Of a DNA stretch of 15,140 nt, positions 7,421-13,856 are shown one piece after another; position 1 is the first letter of the stretch; each line of letters starts with the position of its first letter. The notes under the pieces were generated by a model, which saw nothing but the letters and a program-made list of their open reading frames with translations, was not told where the DNA came from and did no database searches. The position numbers and the translations under genes are program-made. The stretch is taken from positions 1-15,140 of the forward strand of contig NZ_CAMYPD010000056.1 in the NCBI RefSeq assembly GCF_947286155.1, written 5' to 3'. The stretch comes from an uncultured Tessaracoccus sp. GTDB lineage: Bacteria; Actinomycetota; Actinomycetes; Propionibacteriales; Propionibacteriaceae.

Positions 7421-8316
7421 CGTCGGTCTCCTTCGGGTAGCCAGAGGGTGGAGAGGTGGTCGCTTCGTTCGCGACGGCGGAGTGCCGCCGCGTCGATGCG
7501 TTGCGGTGGGGGCTTGATGGGCGTGGTGCTGGGGACGGGGTCGCCGACGGTGGCGCGAAGGCCCCGGATCACGGGGAAGCCGACGACGAGCGCGAGCACC
7601 GCGGTGGTGACCCCGCGGGCGGCATCGACGGCAAACGACGTAGTGAGGGAGTAGTTGATGAGCCTCTTGAAGGATTCCCATGGCCCGGCGCCCAGCAGGA
7701 ATCCACCGGCGGAGGCGCCCGCGTCGTCCACCCAACCCGTGGTGTTCAGCAGCACACCGGAGACGGGGCCGAGCAGCGCACCTGCGAGCACGCACCCAAA
7801 CCACGCCACGCGCGTCCCTGATCCGCGGAAGAGCCCTCCCACAAGCCCAAACAGCCCCCAAACGAGGGTCTGCGCCACCAGGTGTTCCGTGTACAGCCCG
7901 AGCAGCGCCGACGAGCCCAGGCACGCGATTGCGCCGGTCAGGAACCCGGCGGGGCTGCCCAGCGCCGCGCCTGCGAGCAAGGGCACCACGAACGCCGGCT
8001 CCACGCCGGAGGCGCTCGGCGAGAGTAGGAGGCGCACCAGCGTGGCTGCCGTCGCGAGGAACACCACTGGCGCGAACACCTCGACCCGGCGTCCCGCGTC
8101 GCGCCACAGCGCCCAGCCGAGCAGGAGCAGTAGGCCACCCAACCCGCTGAGCAGGCTCGGCATCAGCGACCGGGCGGTGTTCGCGTCGGGAGCCGTCCAC
8201 GACCCCCACACCGGCCAGCCCACCCACATCAACGCGAGGGCGACGAGCAGCGTCGTCACGATGCGTGCTCGCACACCGCTGATGGGTGCCGCGTCGCGCC
8301 ACTTCGTCGCGTTCAT
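7417..8316 (-). CDS. ECF transporter S (substrate-binding membrane) component, predicted cobalamin/corrinoid
   Basis: Encodes 299 residues. ATG 8316 overlaps the previous stop (ATGA). About seven hydrophobic segments are visible. The stretch FAPVVFLATAATLVRLL, then GVEPAFVVPLLAGAALG and GFLTGA with SSALLG, matches the actinobacterial ECF S-component pattern (RP..GVEP.F.L.LAG..FG...GF.LGA...SALL), as I remember it. It is longer than the compact 180-200 residue S components. A cytoplasmic tail ends with RERSDHLSTLWLPEGDRR. The riboswitch in front of the operon makes cobalamin or a precursor the likely substrate. It is followed without a gap by MoxR, so translation of the two is probably coupled. 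Confidence 0.8.
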   Translation of the reverse strand: MNATKWRDAAPISGVRARIVTTLLVALALMWVGWPVWGSWTAPDANTARSLMPSLLSGLGGLLLLLGWALWRDAGRRVEVFAPVVFLATAATLVRLLLSPSASGVEPAFVVPLLAGAALGSPAGFLTGAIACLGSSALLGLYTEHLVAQTLVWGLFGLVGGLFRGSGTRVAWFGCVLAGALLGPVSGVLLNTTGWVDDAGASAGGFLLGAGPWESFKRLINYSLTTSFAVDAARGVTTAVLALVVGFPVIRGLRATVGDPVPSTTPIKPPPQRIDAAALRRRERSDHLSTLWLPEGDRR

Positions 8317-9401
8317 GCCGCCCACTCCTCTTCGGCGAGCGCCGCGACCGCGTTCGGCGCGCCCTGGGCGACGACGGCGTCGCCCTCGATCACGACGATC
8401 TCGTGGCACGCCGCGCGCAGAAATGCCTCGTCGCGCCCGGTGACGATGCGTACGCCCGGGTTGTCGCCGGACAACTGCGCGATCAGCTCGCGGCGCGCGA
8501 CGGCGTCGAGGCCAGCCTGCACGTGAGGGAGCCAGAGCGGGCGCTTCGTGGTGAGCGCGTCGGGGTTGAACGGCGTACCGGAACGCAGCACGTCGCCGCC
8601 GAGATGCCCGACGAGGCGGCGCGCCACCGGTTCTGGTCGGGCGTCGCGGCACACGACGCCGAGGCAGACGCCGGCGGAGACGTCGATGGTGTTGCCGGTG
8701 AGGCCGAGCGCAGCGGGCTCGACAACGGTCGATGACGCTCGGCCGCGGGAGGCTGGGCGGCGAGGGGCATCGTCGGGTGTGATGCGTGGGTCGGGCAGCG
8801 TGGCGGGCACCCATTCGTCGACGGGGCAGGCGGCGAGCACCTGGCCGTGGCCGAGCTCAAGCACGTGTGAGGCGTGGGCGAGCAGGGTGGGGAGGTCGTG
8901 GTCGGCCCAGCAGACGGCCGCGCCACGCTCCGCGCGGCGGGCGATCTCGTCGGCGAAGTCCTGGCGGATGCGGGCGGGCGCGGCGGTGAGTTGCGCGTCG
9001 ATGAGTACGACGTCGGCCGGGATGGTTTGGTGGAGAGCGGCGAGGAGCAGCCCCGCGCGCACGTCGGGGGGCACGGAGGTGGTGCGGTGATGGAGGTGGC
9101 GTTCGGCGCCGTAGCGGGCGACGTCGAACTCGGGCTCGCGGGCGAAGGCGCCCAGGTAGTCTGCGACGCCGACCGGCGGCAATTCGCCGACGTGCACGAT
9201 GCTGCCGCGACGACGGATACGGCCCCGCAGCAGCGCCCCGTGCGGGAGGCGGTTGCTCGCGGCGCGCAGCAGCGTCGACGCGCCCGCACCCGAGCGCCCC
9301 ACCACCGCCCAGATCTCGCCAGGCTTCGGGGCGAACTGTACGTCGTCGAGCACGACGCCTTGCCCGGGCAGCCAGGCGCCCACGCCGTCGAACTCAAGCA
9401 T
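8313..9401 (-). CDS. ECF transporter A-like protein, two fused ABC halves with lost catalytic motifs
   Basis: Encodes 362 residues. ATG 9401 follows GGAGG with 6 nt spacing and overlaps the T-component stop by 8 nt. The first half has the ABC layout, but its P-loop reads G-R-S-G-A-G-A41-S-T (35-43), with alanine for the catalytic lysine. Where LSGGQ is expected, it has SVPPDVRAGLLLAAL (109-123). Walker B is VVLIDAQ, lacking the catalytic glutamate. The switch histidine survives (WADHD, H168). A linker (about 200-232) leads to a second half with no recognisable P-loop (GVCLGVVCRDA at 244-254) and IVTGRDEAFLRAACHEIVVI (319-338), whose switch histidine is replaced. Family identity comes from this pattern and from being between T and S genes. 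It is probably unable to hydrolyse ATP in the usual way. Confidence 0.82.
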   Translation of the reverse strand: MLEFDGVGAWLPGQGVVLDDVQFAPKPGEIWAVVGRSGAGASTLLRAASNRLPHGALLRGRIRRRGSIVHVGELPPVGVADYLGAFAREPEFDVARYGAERHLHHRTTSVPPDVRAGLLLAALHQTIPADVVLIDAQLTAAPARIRQDFADEIARRAERGAAVCWADHDLPTLLAHASHVLELGHGQVLAACPVDEWVPATLPDPRITPDDAPRRPASRGRASSTVVEPAALGLTGNTIDVSAGVCLGVVCRDARPEPVARRLVGHLGGDVLRSGTPFNPDALTTKRPLWLPHVQAGLDAVARRELIAQLSGDNPGVRIVTGRDEAFLRAACHEIVVIEGDAVVAQGAPNAVAALAEEEWAA

Positions 9402-10152
9402 GCGCAGCCTCCCCTCGGGGCGTTCCGAGCGCGACGGCGATCGGCAGCAGGAGCGCCGCCACCGCAACCCCGACGACCCCGATGCGCGGAGCGAGCACCA
9501 CGGCGGCAACCCACGCGACGGCGGCGAGCGCCTGCCACACGTCGGAACGGTGGGCGTTGAGGAGCTGCTTGGGAGTGGCCCCGGGGAGATCCCGGGCGAC
9601 GTCGCGCGCGGCGCCCAACCACACGTCGAGAGTGGGCCTACGGCGTCGGCCCCGAGCTTGGCGCCGCGACGACGCCACCTCCGCGGAGGCCTCCCCGCAT
9701 GAGGCGAGCCAGCCGAAGGCGGGGGCGAGAGGGCCGGTGAGCCGCGCGAGCGACAGCCATCCTCGGGCGCTCACGAGCTGCCCGGCCACCCCGAGGGCGA
9801 GCACTACCGCGCTTGCCGCGAGCGCATTCGTGATGCCGCGGTGCAGCGCCTCGGTGGTGACAGCGCCGCCTAAGAGCACGCCTGGGCCGAACGTGTGCTC
9901 GGGCAGCGAGAATACGACGTCGCCGGAACCCGTCGGTACCAGCAGCGTCCAGCCCGCCCACAGCAACGCCGCCGCGAGCGCGCCGACGCAGGCGAACCCG
10001 AAGCTCGCCATCCGCGGGCCGCGCGCCAGGAAGCCCGTCAGGAGCAGCGCCACCACGAAGGTGGCCAGCATGATCGGGTGCGTAAGGCGCAACGAGGCCG
10101 CCACCGTCGCGCCGAGCAACGCCAGCCAAATGAGGGGGTGGGAGTCAGTCAC
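9394..10152 (-). CDS. ECF transporter T (transmembrane coupling) component
   Basis: Encodes 252 residues. GTG 10152 follows GAGGAGG and overlaps the previous stop by 8 nt. Several membrane helices are visible (PLIWLALLGATVAASLRL; PIMLATFVVALLLTGFLA; ACVGALAAALLWAGW; two at the C-terminus after 205). A long cytoplasmic section (about 150-205) carries SSRRQARGRRRR (161-172), whose ARG fits the coupling-helix motif of EcfT proteins. A second region, ARDVARDLPGATPKQLL, may be the other coupling element. In this family the motifs dock onto the ATPase subunits, so it is notable that the ATPase-like partner encoded next is degenerate. Confidence 0.83.
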   Translation of the reverse strand: MTDSHPLIWLALLGATVAASLRLTHPIMLATFVVALLLTGFLARGPRMASFGFACVGALAAALLWAGWTLLVPTGSGDVVFSLPEHTFGPGVLLGGAVTTEALHRGITNALAASAVVLALGVAGQLVSARGWLSLARLTGPLAPAFGWLASCGEASAEVASSRRQARGRRRRPTLDVWLGAARDVARDLPGATPKQLLNAHRSDVWQALAAVAWVAAVVLAPRIGVVGVAVAALLLPIAVALGTPRGEAAHA

Positions 10153-11086
10153 GGCGCCTCCTCACCGTGTCGGCTGCAAGCATGGCCGCCACGAAGAGTG
10201 CTGACGCGCCCGCAATGCCGAAGCCGACCACCTGGACTGTCGTCGTCGGGTGTGCGGCGAGGGCCGCGGTGCCGTCGAGCGCCTCGCCCACTGGGGGAGG
10301 GGTGAAGCGCTCGTCCAGCGGGGCGGGGGTGCCGTCGGCGGAGGGGGTGGCGAGCCAGATGGAGTCAATCGAGGAGTCGGTGATGTTGCGCAGACGCAGT
10401 TTCTTGGGCGTCGACGTCAGGCCGCGTGGGAGGGTGTACTGCACGATGGCGTCCTCGTCGGGTGCCGCATCGACGTGGGTGTGCTGCAACGTGACGTCTT
10501 CCCAGGTGCCGTCGTCGTGTTCCATTTCGACGGCGAAGCGCGTGCCCCGGATGCTGCCGACCACGTGCAGGTCTAGGGGAACGCCGACGGGTTTCTCGGC
10601 CGCGAACCCGTCGCCCAGCACCGTGGGTATGCGGGCGCCGAAGGGGGCGAAGGTGCCGACGGTCATCGACACGTCGGTGCCGGTCACGCCGTCGACGCTG
10701 ATGAGTGCCCAACCGCTCGACGCATCTTTGACGACCGCGGGGATCGACAGATCCACCGTCGCGATGCCGATGCGGTTGGTGACCACCTCGACGCCATCGC
10801 CGAGCGGCTTGAGTTCCTTCAGCTCAGCACCGTCGGCGATGACCTGGTAGGCGCGGAGCTTGACCCGCACATGCGGCGCACCCTGCACAGTGACGGAGTT
10901 AGTGGCTCCCTCGCGGGTGTCGTCGGCCACTCGAATCGCGCAACCCGACGGCGCCTCCTGGCACAGCTCAAGTGCTCCCGGCGGGGGTGCTGCGTGGGCT
11001 AGCGGCGACGAGGCGAGGCCGAGCGCGACGGCGCCCGCCGCGGCCAGGGCGCTGCGCAGTGCGGGCAGGCGGAGGGCGCGGCTCAT
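10145..11086 (-). CDS. Exported, C-terminally membrane-anchored protein of unknown function in the cobalamin uptake operon
   Basis: Encodes 313 residues. ATG 11086 overlaps the previous stop (ATGA) and follows GGAGG. Residues 1-32 form a signal peptide (ALAAAGAVALGLASSPLAHA). Mature residues 33-280 are beta-rich with two cysteines close together (C42, C49). A segment at about 200-240 (RFAVEMEHDDGTWEDVTLQH) looks like an Ig-type strand pattern. Residues about 285-305 form one membrane helix followed by RRRRD, the signature of a surface protein held in the membrane with the bulk outside. I do not recognise the family. Its place between the transcobalamin-like protein and the T component suggests a surface role in handing the ligand to the importer. 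Confidence 0.75.
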   Translation of the reverse strand: MSRALRLPALRSALAAAGAVALGLASSPLAHAAPPPGALELCQEAPSGCAIRVADDTREGATNSVTVQGAPHVRVKLRAYQVIADGAELKELKPLGDGVEVVTNRIGIATVDLSIPAVVKDASSGWALISVDGVTGTDVSMTVGTFAPFGARIPTVLGDGFAAEKPVGVPLDLHVVGSIRGTRFAVEMEHDDGTWEDVTLQHTHVDAAPDEDAIVQYTLPRGLTSTPKKLRLRNITDSSIDSIWLATPSADGTPAPLDERFTPPPVGEALDGTAALAAHPTTTVQVVGFGIAGASALFVAAMLAADTVRRRRD

Positions 11087-12231
11087 TCATCCTCCAGCGG
11101 GGGCGTATGGGTGGCGCGCATGCCGAAGCCTGCCGCCGTGCCGAGGCCGCCCACCATCAGGACGGCGAGGGCCCCGGCGAGCCAAGGGTTGCGCGACGTG
11201 TCCGTCGATGATGCCTGGCCGGGGACGCGCTGGCGTTGCGACTCCTCACGCCCCCACACCGTCGACGGCGTGGCGCTCGGGGCGTCCGCGGCCGGGCCGC
11301 TCGCGTTATCCGAAGGCTGTGCCGACGGCGTCGGCGAGGCATCCGGGGTGGGGGTGCCCGTCGCAGAGGGGCTCGGTGTACCCGGGGGTGCGGTGGGGTT
11401 CGGGGTGTCGCTGGCGTTGGACGTCGGGGTGCTTGTCGGGGGCAGCGGGCGTGGGCGCTGTCGAGCGTCGGTGCCAGGTCGTACCGATGGACGTCCGGAG
11501 TGCGTGGGCGTGCGCGTCGATGGTGCAGTTGGTGCACCAGTTGGGTCTGGTGTGGGCGTTCCCGTCGGGCTCGGGTCTGGGTTGCCGGTTGGCGCTGGTT
11601 CCGGGTCTGGGCTTGGCTCCGGATCCGGTTTGCTGGTCGGGCCGGGGGTCGGATCTGGCGTGGGCTTGCCGGTCGGATCTGGCTTGGGTTTGCCGGTCGG
11701 GCCGGGATTGGGCTTGCCCGTCGGTGCTGGCGTGGGGCTAGGGTCAGGCTCCTTCTCGAACGCTGGGTGGCGCACGGGCATGTTGGTTTGGTCGCGTGGG
11801 CCGAGCGCGATACCGACGAAGGAATCCACCTTGGCTTCGGGATTCCAGAATCCGTCGCCCTTCCATTGGCCATCCACGCCACCCCAGAAGAACCAGTTCC
11901 AGCCCTCGGGGTCCTGGATGCCGTTGACGTTCGTGATGATACTGTCGGCCTCGAACGCGATTCCTGCCGAACGCAACACGCTGCGGGTAGCAAGCCCGGA
12001 GTCGTCGAACACTGGGAAATCTTTGGCGCCCTCGTCGAGGATGATGCAGCGGATGAGCTCGCGTTTGGCGGTGCCGGCGCCGTCGAACTTGTTCCAGTCG
12101 ACGATGACAGTGACACCCTCGCCACGTTTGCAAGCGCCGTCGCGGAATTTGGCGTGGGCGGTGAACGGGAGCAGTGGTGTGAGGCAGAGTGCAAGCAGCG
12201 CCATGATGCAGGCGGTGCGCTTGGCGTTCAT
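11083..12231 (-). CDS. Secreted membrane-anchored protein with transcobalamin-like module and long Pro/Thr-rich stalk
   Basis: Encodes 382 residues. ATG 12231 lies four bases after GGAGG; a longer in-frame start at 12336 would lie inside the riboswitch and is rejected. Residues 1-27 form a signal peptide ending AHA. The module at about 34-150 begins C34-KRGEGVTVIVDW, has R61-C62, VLRSAGIAF and GWNWFFWGG...W, and resembles the beta module of the large secreted protein at the window start (PC...GVTIVVDY...RC...LRGAGF). About 160-345 is low-complexity PTGKPDPTP-type stalk. About 350-372 is a membrane helix followed by a short tail, with no LPXTG motif. As first gene after a cobalamin riboswitch, it is the best candidate for the extracellular ligand-binding subunit. 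DUF4430-like assignment is by eye. Confidence 0.82.
   Translation of the reverse strand: MNAKRTACIMALLALCLTPLLPFTAHAKFRDGACKRGEGVTVIVDWNKFDGAGTAKRELIRCIILDEGAKDFPVFDDSGLATRSVLRSAGIAFEADSIITNVNGIQDPEGWNWFFWGGVDGQWKGDGFWNPEAKVDSFVGIALGPRDQTNMPVRHPAFEKEPDPSPTPAPTGKPNPGPTGKPKPDPTGKPTPDPTPGPTSKPDPEPSPDPEPAPTGNPDPSPTGTPTPDPTGAPTAPSTRTPTHSGRPSVRPGTDARQRPRPLPPTSTPTSNASDTPNPTAPPGTPSPSATGTPTPDASPTPSAQPSDNASGPAADAPSATPSTVWGREESQRQRVPGQASSTDTSRNPWLAGALAVLMVGGLGTAAGFGMRATHTPPLEDE
11170..11760 (-). repeat. Low-complexity region encoding Pro/Thr/Ser stalk
   Basis: Reiterated units such as ggtttgccggtcgg and ggatctggcgtgggc encode PTGKPxPxPTGKP and TPTPDxS-type repeats, about 185 residues long. On the plus strand the same bases produce spurious Gly/Val/Ser-rich reading frames. 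The stalk would project the N-terminal module beyond the wall. Confidence 0.8.
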
Positions 12232-12232
12232 C

Positions 12233-12249
12233 TGCCCTCCTGGCGGGCA
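12233..12249 (-). promoter_or_regulatory. Hairpin covering the ribosome binding site of the first operon gene
   Basis: On the minus strand TGCCC-GCCAGGA-GGGCA forms a 5-bp stem with a 7-nt loop. The AGGAGGG ribosome binding site lies in the loop and the 3' arm, two bases before the ATG. It follows the cobalamin aptamer, so it is a natural candidate for a translational on/off switch. A GC-rich hairpin (GCGC-cccg-GCGC at 12257-12268) lies just upstream. Pairing was read by eye; no folding was computed. Confidence 0.55.
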
Positions 12250-12299
12250 ACCTCGCGCGCCGGGGCGCACGACCTCGCAGCCCTCGACGTGTCGTGACG

Positions 12300-12398
12300 A
12301 AGACGGGTGCAGTATCCGACTCGGCCGAGGCCACACGGTTGCGGGACAGCGCCGGATTCACACCGGCTTCCTGCGTAGCGCCTTCACTCAATACTGAG
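12300..12398 (-). ncRNA. Cobalamin riboswitch upstream of the eleven-gene operon
   Basis: On the minus strand GGAAGCCGGTGTGAATCCGG (about 12352-12371), the GCTGTCCCGCAACCGTG block (12334-12350) and a B12 box GAGTCGGATACTGCACC (about 12306-12322) occur in the right order and spacing. The GCCGG/CCGGC arm is perfect. A small CTCA-gtat-TGAG hairpin marks the 5' end. Outer limits are approximate. It is a compact member of the class. It should shut off the transporter and MoxR operon when cobalamin is abundant. A TAGCGT hexamer on the minus strand (12407-12412) could be the -10 element, though I see no convincing -35. Confidence 0.92.
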
Positions 12399-12492
12399 CG
12401 TCGCCCACGCTAGCACAGCAATTGCGACCGGCAGGCTTAGCGTACGCTTGCCAATGAGACGCTTCCGCTATGCCTGGCTGAGAGGAATCGCC

Positions 12493-12840
12493 GTGGACGA
12501 CTACTCCGCACTCACGTCCTGGTGGCGAGGGTTGACCCGCGACGACGCCTTTCTTGCCGTCGCCCCGCCCGCGGATGCAGATGACGATGTCTGCGACGCC
12601 GCAGCTGCTGAACTGCGTGCACGCGACCTTCCCCTGGAGACGCCGTGGGCAGGCTGGAGTTCGGCAGCCGAAGAACGAGCGTTCCAGAACGGCCGGCTGG
12701 TGCTGCCGCTTGCCATCACGTATTCGGGCCCGCGCGAAGTGGTCGCGGATGCGCTCGGTGAACCCCCTGCCGGATTCGCGGTACACGGCGGGGAGCGCGA
12801 TGGCGCCGCGTTCATCGTCGTGCGGAGTTGGACTGCGTGA
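12493..12840 (+). CDS. Small protein of unknown function
   Basis: Encodes 115 residues from GTG 12493, chosen because AGAGGAA precedes it at 7 nt; an in-frame ATG at 12454 and TTG at 12448 are alternatives without a good ribosome binding site. The protein is acidic and soluble, with no signal peptide or membrane helix. Notable segments are DDYSALTSWWRGLTRDDAF, PWAGWSSAAEERAFQNGRLV and a C-terminal ERDGAAFIVVRSW. I do not recognise the family. It is divergent from the cobalamin operon and ends 28 nt before the glycosylase gene, so the two may be co-transcribed. Codon use (GC-rich third positions) looks like its neighbours, supporting a real gene. Confidence 0.65.
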   Translation: MDDYSALTSWWRGLTRDDAFLAVAPPADADDDVCDAAAAELRARDLPLETPWAGWSSAAEERAFQNGRLVLPLAITYSGPREVVADALGEPPAGFAVHGGERDGAAFIVVRSWTA

Positions 12841-12855
12841 TGCTTGGGCGGCGGG

Positions 12856-12861
12856 TAGCCT
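12856..12861 (+). promoter_or_regulatory. Possible -10 element for a leaderless glycosylase mRNA
   Basis: TAGCCT matches TANNNT and ends seven bases before the ATG at 12869, which itself lacks a ribosome binding site. Leaderless genes with this spacing are common in actinomycetes. No clear -35 is seen, so this is tentative. Confidence 0.35.
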
Positions 12862-12868
12862 CGTCGAG

Positions 12869-13450
12869 ATGGAATTGCTACAAGGCGATGCGCTGGCCAG
12901 CGCCCGTGCGCTGCTGGGTGCGTGTTTGCGTCGGGGGAATGTGGCCGTCGAGATCACCGAGGTGGAGGCCTACCTCGGGCAGGACGACCCGGCGTCGCAC
13001 GCCTGGAAGGGGCCGACCAAGCGCAACCAGGTGATGTTCGGGCCGCCCGGGCACCTCTATTGCTACACGATGCACGGGCACACCTGCTGCAACGTGGTCT
13101 GCTCACCGGAAGGCTTTGCCAGTGCGGTGTTGATTCGTGCGGGCAGGGTGGTTGAAGGCATCGATGAGGCGCGGCGTCGGCGCCCTGGCGTGCCCGATGA
13201 GCGCCTCGCCCGTGGGCCCGGCAATCTCACGAAGTCGCTGGGCATCACCATGGCCGACGCCGGTGTGCCTCTCTTTGACGCTGGCTCGTCGGTGCGCCTG
13301 GAGCCGGGGCGGGCGACTGCTGCGGTGTCGAGCGGACCGCGCGTCGGCGTATCCCGCGCGGCGGACGAGCCCTGGCGCTTCTGGCTGACCGGCGACCCCA
13401 CCGTCTCCGCCTACCGCCGCAGCAAAGCAGCGGGCCCAGCGAGGAAGTGA
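12869..13450 (+). CDS. mpg: DNA-3-methyladenine glycosylase, AAG/MPG family
   Basis: Encodes 193 residues from ATG 12869. It excises alkylated purines such as 3-methyladenine to start base excision repair. The family core is clear: ITEVEAYLG (general-base E33, pocket Y35), DDPASHAWKG (H44), T-KRNQVMFG, then GHLYCYTMHGHTCCNVVC and AVLIRAG, followed by LARGPGNLTKSLGI. The residue equivalent to the DNA-intercalating tyrosine of human AAG appears to be His69, a change I believe occurs in other actinobacterial members. Length is normal for bacterial forms. There is no ribosome binding site; TAGCCT seven bases before the ATG fits a -10 element and a leaderless transcript. The frame is open far upstream, but that part is only shadow. 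Confidence 0.93.
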   Translation: MELLQGDALASARALLGACLRRGNVAVEITEVEAYLGQDDPASHAWKGPTKRNQVMFGPPGHLYCYTMHGHTCCNVVCSPEGFASAVLIRAGRVVEGIDEARRRRPGVPDERLARGPGNLTKSLGITMADAGVPLFDAGSSVRLEPGRATAAVSSGPRVGVSRAADEPWRFWLTGDPTVSAYRRSKAAGPARK

Positions 13451-13465
13451 GTTATCAGCTCGAAG

Positions 13466-13530
13466 GGACCCAGGATAGATCAAGTTCGTGGTTGGTCTGC
13501 CCGCCACGAACTTGATCTATCTTGGGGTCC
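13466..13530. terminator. Long imperfect inverted repeat after the glycosylase gene, possible terminator
   Basis: Arms GGATAGATCAAGTTCGTGG and CCACGAACTTGATCTATC pair over 18 bp without mismatch. They extend outward through GGACCC/GGGTCC with one bulge, to about 25 bp in all, around a 12-nt loop (13492-13503). It begins 16 nt after the glycosylase stop. No T-run follows on either strand, so it may be a bidirectional terminator, a processing site or a dispersed palindromic element. Confidence 0.6.
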
Positions 13531-13548
13531 ACCTCGTGCCTTAACCAA

Positions 13549-13582
13549 AACGTCCCCAGAAACCCTGGTTTCTGGGGACGTT
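13549..13582 (-). terminator. Perfect 16-bp hairpin, terminator of the tRNA gene
   Basis: AACGTCCCCAGAAACC and its exact complement flank a two-base centre (CT). On the minus strand it lies 15 nt past the tRNA end and its last arm runs into TTTT, so it fits an intrinsic terminator for tRNA-Ala. It may also stop plus-strand transcription coming from the glycosylase gene. Confidence 0.8.
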
Positions 13583-13597
13583 CATGTTGTTGAAAAG

Positions 13598-13670
13598 TGG
13601 AGCATAGGGGACTCGAACCCCTAACTTCCACCTTGCAAAGGTGGCACTCTACCAGTTGAGTTAATGCCCC
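13598..13670 (-). tRNA. tRNA-Ala (anticodon TGC)
   Basis: The 73-nt minus-strand sequence folds as a full cloverleaf: acceptor GGGGCAT/ATGCTCC (one G-T pair), D stem ACTC/GAGT with GG in its loop, anticodon stem CCACC/GGTGG with loop TTTGCAA (anticodon TGC at 13635-13637), and T arm AGGGG-TTCGAGT-CCCCT. The discriminator is A and the 3' CCA is not encoded. It decodes GCA alanine codons and, with wobble, others of the box. Confidence 0.97.
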
Positions 13671-13684
13671 AAGGACGCCCGGTA

Positions 13685-13715
13685 AGTATAGCCACGGTTG
13701 CGCGCTCTTCCGCAA
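13685..13715 (-). promoter_or_regulatory. Promoter of tRNA-Ala
   Basis: Minus-strand TTGCGG (13715-13710), a 19-nt spacer and TATACT (13690-13685) lie 14 nt before the tRNA 5' end, giving a leader of about 8 nt. The -10 matches consensus at five of six positions; the spacer is slightly long. Confidence 0.6.
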
Positions 13716-13743
13716 CTCGCATGCCCCACGCGAACCGCAAAGT

Positions 13744-13819
13744 TGACCGTTATCCTCCACGCCTGCAAGAAAACGCTGAAAAGCGGGGGTCAGTAGCTTC
13801 TTGTGGAGGATAACGGTCA
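13744..13819. repeat. Perfect 17-bp inverted repeat with 42-nt centre containing a small hairpin
   Basis: TGACCGTTATCCTCCAC (13744-13760) is exactly complementary to 13803-13819. The 42-nt centre holds CGCT-GAAA-AGCG. It lies downstream of the DUF5692 gene (stop at 13857) and upstream of the tRNA promoter. It could end DUF5692 transcription, encode a small structured RNA, or be a dispersed element. The rest of 13671-13856 shows only a 7-bp hairpin (about 13838-13854), 3 nt past the DUF5692 stop, and no gene. Confidence 0.65.
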
Positions 13820-13856
13820 GTTTCTCGGGGTCATCGCCCACACCGTCGGGTGTAGG

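Noticed and set aside
7421..8302. Extension of the MoxR frame upstream to about 8302
   Set aside because: The extra part is Arg/Pro-rich with no family resemblance, overlaps the S-component gene completely, and the internal ATG at 7420 has a good ribosome binding site.
8313..9401. Pseudogene status for the degenerate ABC protein
   Set aside because: The frame is intact over 362 residues with a good start and overlapping neighbours, so it looks like a maintained, changed protein rather than a decaying gene.
11111..12397. Plus-strand open frames opposite the Pro/Thr stalk gene
   Set aside because: Gly/Val/Ser-rich shadow of the low-complexity stalk; no start signal, and it crosses the riboswitch.
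13455..13841. Minus-strand 128-codon frame across the tRNA and inverted repeats
   Set aside because: It reads through the tRNA gene and both hairpins, which explain the sequence better; no ribosome binding site supports it.
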